DNA from: Candidatus Nesterenkonia stercoripullorum
GTDB taxonomy: Bacteria > Actinomycetota > Actinomycetes > Actinomycetales > Micrococcaceae
Direction of reading: 5' to 3'
Assembly (NCBI GenBank): GCA_019114115.1
Contig: DXGD01000475.1
Span: 1 to 8,354, forward strand
Length of the DNA stretch: 8,354 nucleotides
Shown: positions 1-6,518 of the stretch, in pieces
Layout of the letters: the number at the start of each line of letters is the position of its first letter
Position numbering within the stretch: the stretch's first letter is position 1
The notes under the pieces: generated by a model
What the model was told of the DNA's origin: nothing
Database searches by the model: none
What the model saw: the letters and a program-made list of their open reading frames with translations, nothing else
Program-made: the position numbers and the translations under genes

Positions 1-622
1 CGAGAGCCAAAAGCAGGCCGGGACGCAGCGCGTATCCGCGCCCTGGGCGGCCCGCGTTGGCGATATGCGGATCCTGATGCATCGTCGAGCCGATCCCATG
101 ACCACCGAACTCGAGATTGATCGTGTACCCCGCTGCGGTGAGCACCTTCTCGATCGCGTGTGAGAGGTCCCCGATGCGCGCACCTGGCCGCGCCACGTCG
201 ATCGCTTCGTGCAGCGCCTGCTCAGTGGTGGAGATCATCGCCAGGTCCTGCGCGGAGGCACTCGGCCCGACGACGAAGCTGATGGCCGCATCAGCCGCAA
301 TGCCCTTCTTGAGCACCGCGAGGTCCAGTGTCAGCAGATCACCATCGACGAGGCGATAGTCGTGGGGCATGCCGTGCAGGACGGCGTCGTTGACCGCAGT
401 GCAGATGTAGTGGCCGAACGGACCCCTGCCGAATGAGGGGGCGTAGTCCACATAGCAGGAGGTGGCACCGGCGTCGTGGATCATCTGCTGGGCCCACTCA
501 TTGATCTCGAGCAGGTTGGTGCCGACGCCGACGCGCCCCTTGAGGGTGTGGAGGATATCGCCGACGATGTGCCCGGTGTCCCGCGCGCGGTCGACTTCGC
601 TCCGATTCAGAATCTCTATCAC
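1..622 (-). CDS. map: Type I methionine aminopeptidase, 3' end beyond window
   Basis: This enzyme removes the initiator methionine from new cytosolic proteins using a two-metal centre. The first 207 residues are readable from a GTG at 622; a TGA lies in frame directly upstream, so this is the earliest possible start, and a GATAAGG-like site precedes it. Family landmarks are in order: CTAVNDAVLHG with the catalytic-pocket His83, metal ligands Asp100 (LTLD) and Asp111 (AAD), His175 in GGHGIG, and His182 in MHQDP. The two glutamate ligands would fall just past the left edge (the last residues are RPGLLLAL, normally followed by E-P). The GHGIG-x3-H-x2-P-x12-GY pattern resembles accessory actinobacterial MetAPs. 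It is not beside adk/infA, so it is probably a second copy (inference). It follows the oxidoreductase gene by 67 bp on the same strand and may be its distal operon member. Confidence 0.93.
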   Translation of the reverse strand, partial: MIEILNRSEVDRARDTGHIVGDILHTLKGRVGVGTNLLEINEWAQQMIHDAGATSCYVDYAPSFGRGPFGHYICTAVNDAVLHGMPHDYRLVDGDLLTLDLAVLKKGIAADAAISFVVGPSASAQDLAMISTTEQALHEAIDVARPGARIGDLSHAIEKVLTAAGYTINLEFGGHGIGSTMHQDPHIANAGRPGRGYALRPGLLLAL

Positions 623-634
623 TCATAAACCTTA

Positions 635-660
635 TCTGCTGGTCATTTCTGCTGGTCATT
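635..660. repeat. Two tandem copies of a 13-bp unit upstream of map
   Basis: TCTGCTGGTCATT occurs twice, back to back and exact (635-647 and 648-660), in the 67-bp gap between the oxidoreductase stop and the methionine aminopeptidase start. It lies 13-38 bases before that GTG. It could be a simple tandem duplication or a paired protein-binding site in the map leader. No function can be assigned. Confidence 0.6.
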
Positions 661-689
661 GCAGGCACAGCCGGCGATGCCCACGTCGT

Positions 690-1694
690 CTAGGCCGCTG
701 GGTCGAGCTGGAGCACTTGGCCGCCGGTGCGTGCGAGGCGCTCGAGGTAGGTGTCGGCGTCGAGCAGCTGGGAGGGGAAGTAGAGGCCGGCAGCGGCAGG
801 TGCGGCTCCGTCGAGGCCGGCCAGCCGTTCGAGCACCATGGCGACTCCGAGGCCCGTGGGGGACATCTGCCCTTGGGGGTGGACCACGGCTTGGCGGAGG
901 CGGAGCGGCTGCCCCGATGTGTCGTCGCCGGCCATCTCCACGATGACCTCCGTCGACATGGGACCACCCTGCCGGCGCGTAGAGCTGAGCTCTTCGGCAA
1001 GGGAGAAGCTGATGTTCCGGGCGTTCGTCACCGTGCCCAGCGTCACGACGTCGTTCGGTGAGATCGGCGAGGCCTGCATGTCGGTACCGTCGACGGCGTG
1101 AATCAGGGTCGGCTCGGCATCTGCAGCGTGCCAGGCGTACACGCCATTGCGGCGCTCCAGTACCATCGGCGCTGAATCGGTCAGGCGTTCCAAGTCAGCG
1201 ACCTGTTCCGGGCCGCCTGTGTCCTGGACGTCCAGTACTGCCGCGATCCGGATATCCTCGATCCGTGCGAACTGCGAGGCCAGCTGCAGCGCAGGGATGG
1301 TCGTGGCACCCACCAGCCACTCCGTGCCCAGCACGACCGGGGCGCGGCCCGGGTCGTGCATGTAGGCCGCGACTTCCGGTGCGATGTCCTGAGGCTCCGC
1401 CGAGATGCTGATGTGCCCGGCTCCTCGTGACTGCGCGAAGCGTAGCGCAGCAAGGTGGCTGTCCCGGTACAGCGTGGCCACCGCGGCCACAGGCCGATCG
1501 CCGAGGCCCAGGTCCTCAGCCTCCGAGTCCAGGAGGACTGCTTCGGCCTCGCCGATGCGCTCAGCCGTCGCCTGGGCTTTGGCGAGGTCTCGACCGCCGA
1601 TGAGAATCGGCAGCTGAGGGTGCTGCGCGCGGAGATGATGTGCGGCCCATCGGCCGACAAGGCCGGAGCCGCCAGCGAGCAGGATCGGATTCAT
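690..1694 (-). CDS. Saccharopine-dehydrogenase-like NAD(P)-binding oxidoreductase
   Basis: A protein of 334 residues. The N-terminus (MNPILLAGGSGLVG) is a Rossmann dinucleotide-binding fold with the glycine motif GGSGLVG at residues 8-14, followed by IGGRDLAKA, the usual second strand and helix of the saccharopine dehydrogenase NAD(P)-binding superfamily. The rest is a less conserved catalytic half and does not identify the substrate; true lysine-pathway activity is unlikely from context. A longer open frame extends to 1889, but that part runs over the hydrolase gene in another frame. The ATG at 1694 has GAAGGAG (1701-1707) 6 bases upstream and starts directly with the Rossmann strand, so it was chosen. 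It lies 43 bp after the alpha/beta hydrolase gene and is probably co-transcribed with it. A role in oxidising or reducing a product of that hydrolase is inference only. Confidence 0.8.
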   Translation of the reverse strand: MNPILLAGGSGLVGRWAAHHLRAQHPQLPILIGGRDLAKAQATAERIGEAEAVLLDSEAEDLGLGDRPVAAVATLYRDSHLAALRFAQSRGAGHISISAEPQDIAPEVAAYMHDPGRAPVVLGTEWLVGATTIPALQLASQFARIEDIRIAAVLDVQDTGGPEQVADLERLTDSAPMVLERRNGVYAWHAADAEPTLIHAVDGTDMQASPISPNDVVTLGTVTNARNISFSLAEELSSTRRQGGPMSTEVIVEMAGDDTSGQPLRLRQAVVHPQGQMSPTGLGVAMVLERLAGLDGAAPAAAGLYFPSQLLDADTYLERLARTGGQVLQLDPAA

Positions 1695-1737
1695 GGTGGA
1701 CTCCTTCGACGGTGTGGGGATCATCGTAGCCACGGCT

Positions 1738-2598
1738 TCAGAACGTCCCGCGCCAGTCCCGGATGATACGCACGACGTCGTCCAGGTGCGATTCCAGGAG
1801 GAAGTGGCCGCCGTCGAGAAGCTCGACACGGGCGTGGGGTGAATCCTTGCGGAAGGCGCTGGCACCAGCGGCGCCGAAGATCTCGTCATTCTTCCCCCAG
1901 ATGGCCAGCACGGGCACTCCGGAGGAGCGCAGCCAGTCGTGGACCTGCGGGTAGAGATCTCGGTTGCTGACGTAGTCGGCGAAGAGCGCCAGCTGGGCCC
2001 GGTCGATACCTTCCCGCGCCATCAGCGCGATGTCATGCTCCCAGGCATCAGGGGCGATGAGGGAGGTGTCGGGCACGCCGTGGGTGTACTGCCACTCAAT
2101 CGCCTCTCGCGCCAACGCGGGGCGGAGGGCCGCTTCATGGGCCGGCGAGGGGTCGGCCCCGTAGGCCCAGATGGGCTCCCAGAATTCTGAGACGAAGCCC
2201 TCCTCGTAGGCATTGCCGTTCTGGGAGATCACACCCTCGACCGCTTCCGGGGAGGCCAGAGCCAGCCGCCACGCGATCGGTGCCCCGTAGTCCTGCACGT
2301 AGACGGTGTAGCTCGTGACCCCTACAGCCTCAAGGAAGGAGGACGTGACATCGGTGAGGGCGTCGAACGTGTAGGTGAAGTCATCGGCTGAGGGCGCCGA
2401 GGACCGTCCGAAGCCGATGTGGTCTGGAGCGATCACTCGGTACCTATCGGCAAGGGCCGGGATGAGGTGCCGGAACATATGGGAGCTCGTCGGGTAGCCG
2501 TGAAGCAGTAGCAGCACGGGGGCATCCTGAGGACCTGCCTCTCGGTAGAAGACCTCCAGGCCGTCGATGGTCACGGTGTGGTGGTGCACATTCGTCAT
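1738..2598 (-). CDS. Alpha/beta hydrolase, haloalkane dehalogenase/epoxide hydrolase-like
   Basis: A 286-residue cytoplasmic hydrolase of the normal single-domain length. The alpha/beta core is complete: oxyanion-hole segment HGYPTSS (33-39), DHIGFGRS (59-66), a nucleophile elbow VQDYGAP with Asp103 in place of the serine seen in esterases, a helical cap at about 125-215 (ISQNGNAYEEG is characteristic of this subfamily), the acid Asp238 in WGKNDEIFG, and the catalytic His265 in DGGHFLLE. An Asp nucleophile is typical of haloalkane dehalogenases and epoxide hydrolases, so C-halogen or epoxide hydrolysis is the likely chemistry; the natural substrate is unknown. ATG 2598 has AGAGG 6 bases upstream. 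It is the first gene of a minus-strand unit and is divergent from a CGNR regulator that probably controls it. Confidence 0.88.
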   Translation of the reverse strand: MTNVHHHTVTIDGLEVFYREAGPQDAPVLLLLHGYPTSSHMFRHLIPALADRYRVIAPDHIGFGRSSAPSADDFTYTFDALTDVTSSFLEAVGVTSYTVYVQDYGAPIAWRLALASPEAVEGVISQNGNAYEEGFVSEFWEPIWAYGADPSPAHEAALRPALAREAIEWQYTHGVPDTSLIAPDAWEHDIALMAREGIDRAQLALFADYVSNRDLYPQVHDWLRSSGVPVLAIWGKNDEIFGAAGASAFRKDSPHARVELLDGGHFLLESHLDDVVRIIRDWRGTF

Positions 2599-2600
2599 AT

Positions 2601-2630
2601 CTAACCTCTTAACATTGTTTTAGTGGTTAG
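2601..2630. promoter_or_regulatory. Imperfect palindrome, candidate operator
   Basis: A 30-bp dyad between the hydrolase and the divergent regulator. CTAACC (2601-2606) pairs with GGTTAG (2625-2630), with further partial symmetry inside (CT and AA steps). It covers the region just upstream of the hydrolase start and includes its AGAGG ribosome binding site, where a bound repressor would block expression. The link to the CGNR protein is inference from position. Confidence 0.4.
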
Positions 2631-2634
2631 TTGC

Positions 2635-2663
2635 ACGGTAGCATGGGATGGTCGGACGGACAA
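2635..2663 (-). promoter_or_regulatory. Weak candidate promoter of the hydrolase unit
   Basis: On the minus strand, TTGTCC (2658-2663) and TACCGT (2635-2640) are separated by exactly 17 bases, giving a plausible -35/-10 pair whose start point would fall near 2628, at the edge of the palindrome 2601-2630. The -10 is a poor match, so this is tentative. Confidence 0.25.
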
Positions 2664-2736
2664 CGGCAGCGAACAGGCAGCAGCGTCACTGAGACCGCGC
2701 CGCGTCATAGGCGAAGCCGCCGCGTGAAGACTGAAC

Positions 2737-2741
2737 GGAGG
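2737..2741 (+). promoter_or_regulatory. Ribosome binding site that fixes the CGNR gene start
   Basis: GGAGG lies 6 bases before the GTG at 2748. The open frame continues upstream to a TTG at 2631, but that part has a non-conserved, arginine-rich reading and no such site. This favours GTG 2748 as the true start. Confidence 0.7.
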
Positions 2742-2747
2742 ACGACA

Positions 2748-3245
2748 GTGATCGAGGACGAGGATCTGCTCCTGGCCGTGCTCAACAGCGCTCCGGTCAT
2801 CGATGGGGTTCCCACCGACCAGCTTGGCGGCGCGGGTGGGCGGGACCTCCTGGAACGCTTTGGAGGGGCAGGGACGGAGCCTGAACGGGCCCATATGCGC
2901 GAGACCCGTGACGCCCTGTTCAGCGTGATCCGTCACGAGAGCGAGGCCACCGACCGCCTCGCCGCTGCGATGAGCGGGGCGGCACTTCTTCCCGAGGTCA
3001 CCAGCGCAGGGCTGCGGTGGCACCTTTCCGCCCCTGCCGATGAACGCCTCTCTGCGCGGGCGGTGCTGGCGTGGTCGCGGGTCCAGGAGCAGCTGCCCGG
3101 ACGCCTGCGACCCTGCGCCAACACCGAGTGCCACCTCTTCCTCATCGACCACAGCCGCCCCGGCACAGCCCGCTGGTGTTCGATGGCCACCTGCGGCAAC
3201 AGGATCAAGGCACGCACCCACGCCCGCCGCACCCGGACGTCCTGA
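2748..3245 (+). CDS. CGNR zinc-finger transcriptional regulator
   Basis: 165 residues from GTG 2748. The N-terminal part (about 4-110; DLLLAVLNSAPVIDGVPTD, then a helical region) matches the ABATE-type domain found with CGNR fingers. The C-terminal finger is complete: Cys123-x4-Cys128, then RWCSMATCGNR with Cys144 and Cys149, followed by a basic tail (KARTHARRTRTS) suited to DNA contact. Proteins of this family are thought to be stress- or ligand-responsive transcription factors (family knowledge, mostly from domain prediction). It is divergent from the hydrolase/oxidoreductase unit with a 149-bp intergenic region, the usual arrangement of a local regulator and its target. The effector is not deducible. 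Length and domain order are normal for the family. Confidence 0.88.
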   Translation: MIEDEDLLLAVLNSAPVIDGVPTDQLGGAGGRDLLERFGGAGTEPERAHMRETRDALFSVIRHESEATDRLAAAMSGAALLPEVTSAGLRWHLSAPADERLSARAVLAWSRVQEQLPGRLRPCANTECHLFLIDHSRPGTARWCSMATCGNRIKARTHARRTRTS

Positions 3246-3257
3246 ACCACCTGTGCT

Positions 3258-3302
3258 GCCGGCGGACCGTGGCGGGAGCTCGCTGATCGTCGCTACGCCG
3301 GC
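3258..3302. terminator. Possible hairpin between convergent genes
   Basis: GCCGGCG (3258-3264) and CGCCGGC (3296-3302) are exact inverted repeats separated by 31 bases, between the convergent CGNR and RidA-family genes. The loop is long and there is no T-run, so a terminator role is only suggested by position. Confidence 0.25.
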
Positions 3303-3344
3303 GGCGAGGTGAGCGGGGTGGGTGGCCAGGTGAGCAGGGCTTCC

Positions 3345-3755
3345 TCAGTCGAGGATGGCATAAGCCTCGACTTCGACGAGCACATCGGGTTCGAAGAGGA
3401 AGTCGACGCCAATGCCTGACAGCGGTGGGAGCGGCTGGGGGATGCCGAGTTCCTCGACGACGCTTTCGAGGCCCGCCGCGAACTCGGGGTACTGCTCCGG
3501 CTGGTATTTGGCGAGGTAGATGCGCAGGCGCACGACGTCGGAGAAACTCGCCCCGGCACCTGCTAGGCCGCGTGCGGTGTTGCGCAGGGCGTCGGCAAGC
3601 TGACCTGCGAGGTCACCGGGGGAGAGGCGGTTGCCGTCGGCGTCGCGGGCGATCTGGCCGGCCACGTGAATGTGCTTGCTGCCGGTGGCTACCGAGACGT
3701 GGTGGTAGGGGACTGCCTGCCACATGCCTTCGGGGGTGGTGAGGTGAACGGACAT
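3345..3755 (-). CDS. RidA (YjgF/UK114) family protein without the catalytic arginine
   Basis: 136 residues, the normal length of a RidA-family trimer subunit. Typical blocks are GSKHIHVAGQIARDADG (25-41), LRNTARGLAGAGASFSDVVRLRIYL (57-81) and the C-terminal strand LVEVEAYAI (126-134). Canonical RidA hydrolyses enamine/imine intermediates using an arginine in a P-A-R-S-like motif about 15 residues before the last E-A. Counting back without a gap from VEVEA puts Ser113 (PPLSGIGV) at that position, so classical imine deaminase activity is doubtful. It more likely belongs to one of the divergent Rid groups often linked to catabolic operons. ATG 3755 has AGGAAA 8 bases upstream. It is divergent from the HxlR regulator and probably controlled by it through the palindrome 3788-3807. 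Confidence 0.88.
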   Translation of the reverse strand: MSVHLTTPEGMWQAVPYHHVSVATGSKHIHVAGQIARDADGNRLSPGDLAGQLADALRNTARGLAGAGASFSDVVRLRIYLAKYQPEQYPEFAAGLESVVEELGIPQPLPPLSGIGVDFLFEPDVLVEVEAYAILD

Positions 3756-3787
3756 GGAGATTTCCTTTCCTTCGAGGAGCTGGTATC

Positions 3788-3807
3788 TCCTGTCTATCTA
3801 GTCAGGA
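3788..3807. promoter_or_regulatory. 20-bp palindrome, candidate HxlR operator
   Basis: The pattern is TCCTG-n-CTA-nn-TAG-n-CAGGA: 16 of 20 positions are symmetric, with perfect 5-bp outer arms and 3-bp inner arms. It is centred 42 bp before the RidA-family start and 37 bp before the HxlR start. HxlR proteins bind as dimers to such dyads in divergent intergenic regions (family knowledge), so autoregulation plus control of the neighbour is the likely role. Confidence 0.6.
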
Positions 3808-3834
3808 AAGATCACTTCAACGAGACTAAGTATC

Positions 3835-4236
3835 ATGGATGAAACCACCGGAGCTGAGATCAGCTATTCGCAGATCGCCGGAAAACACCGGGAGCTGCTG
3901 GATCAGGTGCTCGATAAATGGTCGTTACTCGTACTCGACAAGCTGTGTGAGAGCCCGCGGCGATTCAACGAGCTGCGGCGAGTCATCCCTGCAGTGTCGC
4001 AGAAGTCTCTGACCGCTACGTTGCGCCGACTGGAGCGCAACGGCATGGTCGACCGGGTGGTGATCGATACCCGGCCGGTCGCAGTGGAATACCGTATCAG
4101 CGAGCTGGGCTCGACCCTGCAGGATCTCGTCGACGCGCTCTTCGGGTGGGCCACGGCCCATATGCCACGCGTGGACCACGCCAGAGAAGCGTTCGACCAC
4201 GTGTACGGACCGGCCAGGGCCGCAGACGAACGGTAG
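3835..4236 (+). CDS. HxlR-family winged-helix regulator
   Basis: 133 residues, typical for the family. The winged helix is recognisable: LDKWSLLVLDKL (26-37, in place of the usual G-G-K-W-x-x-x-I-L), PRRFNELRRVIPAVSQKSLTATLRRLERNG (41-70) containing the recognition helix, and the wing DRVVIDTRPVAVEYRISELG (73-92), then a dimerisation helix ending FGWATAHM. HxlR members respond to reactive electrophiles, redox state or small ligands. The N-terminal cysteine often seen in this family is absent here; the only cysteine is Cys38 in the DNA-binding domain, so a redox mechanism would have to use that residue. The start at 3835 has only a weak ribosome binding site. It is divergent from the RidA-family gene across 79 bp, and its 3' end faces the racemase gene across a strong dyad. 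Confidence 0.9.
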   Translation: MDETTGAEISYSQIAGKHRELLDQVLDKWSLLVLDKLCESPRRFNELRRVIPAVSQKSLTATLRRLERNGMVDRVVIDTRPVAVEYRISELGSTLQDLVDALFGWATAHMPRVDHAREAFDHVYGPARAADER

Positions 4237-4299
4237 CTGACCCCAGGCGCCCCGACCACCCCGCCCTTCATGCTTCCAGCCTGAGACCGGCGCGAAGGA

Positions 4300-4340
4300 G
4301 GCCGGCGCGGAAGAACACTAGGTGTTACCCCGCACCGGCC
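4300..4340. terminator. 41-bp dyad, probable bidirectional terminator
   Basis: The outer arms GGCCGGCGCGG (4300-4310) and CCGCACCGGCC (4330-4340) pair at 10 of 11 positions. After symmetric 3-base internal loops, AACAC (4314-4318) pairs with GTGTT (4322-4326) around the triplet TAG. It sits 64 bp after the HxlR stop and 58 bp after the racemase-family stop, so it can serve both convergent genes. No T-run follows on either strand, which is common for hairpins in high-GC actinobacteria. Confidence 0.65.
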
Positions 4341-4398
4341 CCGAACGTGCCGCTGCTGCGAGCGTGAGCGGCCGACTGGCGACGGACCGCTGTGATGT

Positions 4399-5124
4399 TC
4401 AGCCTCGCGACGCGACCGGGCGGGTCACGTGCTTCGGCCGCGGTGGTGCATAGGTCCGGACTTTCGACGTCCCCAGCCCGAGCCGCACCAGCGACTCCGC
4501 CACGGTCACGGCTGCGGCCACGCCGTCGACCACTGGAACACCAGTCGCCTCGCGGACCGCGGCCTCCAAACCGGCCATGCCGCCGCAGCCCAGGCATATG
4601 ACCTCGGCGCGGTCCTGCTCCACGGCTTTCACCGACTCGGCGACGATGGTCTCGACCGTCCTGTCGTGATCTTCCTCCAGCTCAAGGACGGACAGACCCG
4701 AGGCGCGGACCGAAGCGCACCGCTGGGAGAGGCCGGCGAGCAGCAGCCGGTCCTCGATCAGCGGCACAGTGCGATCCAGGGTGGTCACCACCGAGTACCT
4801 ATGCCCGAGATACTGGGCCGTCGAGGCGGCGGCCTCCGTGATGTCCACGACCGGGACGGACAGCAGTTCCTGCAGGCCCTCTCGTCCGTGCTCGCCGTAG
4901 CCTGCCTGGATCACGGCGTCATAGTCGCCGTCGTAGGTGAGGATCGCTTCCTGGACCGCGACGGCAGCCAGATAGGATTCGTAGTTGCCCTCCACAGACT
5001 CTGCCCCGAAATCGGGGGTGATCCCCACGATCTCAGTGCCTGGCGCGGCGACTGCTTGGGCTGAGGCGGCGATGACGTCGGTCATCTTCGCCGTCGTGTT
5101 GACGTTGGCGACGAGAATCTTCAT
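4399..5124 (-). CDS. Asp/Glu/hydantoin racemase family protein
   Basis: 241 residues, cytoplasmic, normal for the hydantoin/allantoin racemase group. It opens with MKILVANVNTTAKMT, the family's substrate-contacting N-terminus, and contains GAESVEGNYESYLA (40-53), PVVDITEAA (91-99), GHRYSVVTTLDRTVPLIEDRL (107-127), LGCGGMAGLE (178-187) and PVVDGVAAAVTVAESL (197-212). These enzymes racemise with two cysteines acting from opposite faces. Cys180 is present. The other cysteine should lie about 105 residues earlier, and that position is Gly75 (IQAGYGEHG where others have I-A-C-F-G-D-P-G). One-base racemisation is unlikely, so this may be an isomerase, lyase or binding variant. Its ATG overlaps the transporter stop (ATGA), with GGGAG (5131-5135) 6 bases upstream: translational coupling. 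The last roughly 20 residues are a basic tail. Confidence 0.88.
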   Translation of the reverse strand: MKILVANVNTTAKMTDVIAASAQAVAAPGTEIVGITPDFGAESVEGNYESYLAAVAVQEAILTYDGDYDAVIQAGYGEHGREGLQELLSVPVVDITEAAASTAQYLGHRYSVVTTLDRTVPLIEDRLLLAGLSQRCASVRASGLSVLELEEDHDRTVETIVAESVKAVEQDRAEVICLGCGGMAGLEAAVREATGVPVVDGVAAAVTVAESLVRLGLGTSKVRTYAPPRPKHVTRPVASRG

Positions 5125-6518
5125 GAGGCACTCCCTGCAGCATTTTCAGTGGTCGCTCCGACAGCGCCGAAACGCTCCATCTTCTTCCAATAGCGCATCA
5201 GCAGATAGTAGACGATTCCCGAGGGAAGCAGGCTCATGTACCATCCGATGTCGGAGAAGCTGAAGGCGACGACGACACCCACGAGGGTCGCGATGACGCC
5301 GGCCATATTGACCCCGGAGAAGCGGCCGCCCTCATCGTACAGCTCAGGAACTTCGAGCACCTGCCGCCTGATGAAGTAGTAGTCCACGACCATGATCGCG
5401 AAGATCGGGCCGAGGAACGCGGAGTAGGTCTCCACGAACATCTGCAGGTTGTCTGCGTTGTCGTCCCGGACCAGCAGCCAGGGGAACGTCGCCACAGACA
5501 GCACGGCCACCACGATGACGCCGATGTTGTGCCGCATCTTGAAGAGGTCCATCAGGACGTAGACCGGTGGCACGACGTTGTTCAGGACGTTGGTGGTGAC
5601 CTGCGAGACAGCGATGAAGATGAGCGAGATGATCAACAGGGGTGTGTTGTCGACTGCGGACGAGAAGACCTCGATGGGGTCTACGACTCCGGTCGCCGCG
5701 GAGACCATGAGGCCGATGAGCCCCATGAACATGGTCACCGGCAGGATGGCACCGGTGTAGATGAGGGCCATCGTGCTGCGACGGACCCCGGTGAATGCCT
5801 GACGGGAGTAGTCCGCCACATTGAGCATCATGGTGGCGTAGATGCCGAGGAACAGCATCGTCGCGTTCCAGAAGGGAACGCCCCAGCTGCCTTCGATGTC
5901 GATGAGGCCTTCACCGATCTCGGCCCCGTACCGGTTGATGACGCTGAAGAACATGTAGATCAGCGCCAGGATCATGATCACTGCGCCGATGTTCTCCAGC
6001 CACTTGATCCCGTGGAACCCGAACGCTGACAGGGCGATTTGGGCCACGATGAACAGGATGAAGAACAGCACTACGTTGCTGTATCCGAATAGGGTGATGA
6101 CTACCTGGTTGATGGCGGCTGCACCGATCCAGCTTTGAAATCCGAACCAGACGACCGCGGGGGCTGCACGGATCAGCCCCGCAAGTTTGGTCCCGATGAA
6201 GCCGAAACTCGATCGCAGCTGCACGACGAACGGGATGCCGTACTTATTGCCTGCGGCTCCATTGACCATGAGGCCGACTCCGATGATGACACATCCGACC
6301 ACCATGGCCATGAAGGCCTGGAGGAGGTTGAGCTGTCCCACCAGGCTCGATCCCATGGTGAAGGTGCCGATGGATATGCAGCCGCCCATCCAGAGCAGCA
6401 GATACGATGTTCGCCCCAGAATGCGCGTGGGGGTGGGGGCTAGCTGATCGACATTGTCGGCGCTTGGAGCTTTAGTCGCCGACGTGTCAGTACCCTCGCG
6501 CGAGCTATGGTCTGGCAT
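5121..6518 (-). CDS. NCS1 family transporter (nucleobase/allantoin/hydantoin type)
   Basis: 465 residues with about 12 membrane helices (first near 38-57, last near 425-442) and a hydrophilic N-terminal tail. NCS1 signatures: NKYGIPFVVQLRSSFGFIG (91-109), WFGFQSWIGAAAIN (124-137), and TTNVLNNVVPP (308-318) in the transmembrane-8 substrate region. Trp124 and Gln128 are spaced like Trp117 and Gln121 of the hydantoin carrier Mhp1, and Asn310/Asn313-314 fall in the segment holding its Asn318. NCS1 carriers are cation-coupled symporters for purines, pyrimidines, allantoin, hydantoins or vitamins; the exact substrate cannot be read. ATG 6518 is preferred over the in-frame start at 6557 because GGAGGG (6525-6530) lies 6 bases upstream and the extra 13 residues look non-native. 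The gene is coupled to the racemase-family gene that follows. Confidence 0.92.
   Translation of the reverse strand: MPDHSSREGTDTSATKAPSADNVDQLAPTPTRILGRTSYLLLWMGGCISIGTFTMGSSLVGQLNLLQAFMAMVVGCVIIGVGLMVNGAAGNKYGIPFVVQLRSSFGFIGTKLAGLIRAAPAVVWFGFQSWIGAAAINQVVITLFGYSNVVLFFILFIVAQIALSAFGFHGIKWLENIGAVIMILALIYMFFSVINRYGAEIGEGLIDIEGSWGVPFWNATMLFLGIYATMMLNVADYSRQAFTGVRRSTMALIYTGAILPVTMFMGLIGLMVSAATGVVDPIEVFSSAVDNTPLLIISLIFIAVSQVTTNVLNNVVPPVYVLMDLFKMRHNIGVIVVAVLSVATFPWLLVRDDNADNLQMFVETYSAFLGPIFAIMVVDYYFIRRQVLEVPELYDEGGRFSGVNMAGVIATLVGVVVAFSFSDIGWYMSLLPSGIVYYLLMRYWKKMERFGAVGATTENAAGSAS

Noticed and set aside
1695..1889. 65-codon N-terminal extension of the oxidoreductase
   Set aside because: It overlaps the hydrolase 3' end in another frame; the Rossmann strand and ribosome binding site place the start at 1694.
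2601..3221. 206-codon minus-strand open frame opposite the CGNR gene
   Set aside because: It is the antisense shadow of the zinc-finger gene, whose CGNR finger and ribosome binding site are clear.
5529..6029. 166-codon plus-strand open frame, Asp/His-rich
   Set aside because: It is antisense to the membrane segments of the NCS1 transporter; the composition is an artefact of that overlap.
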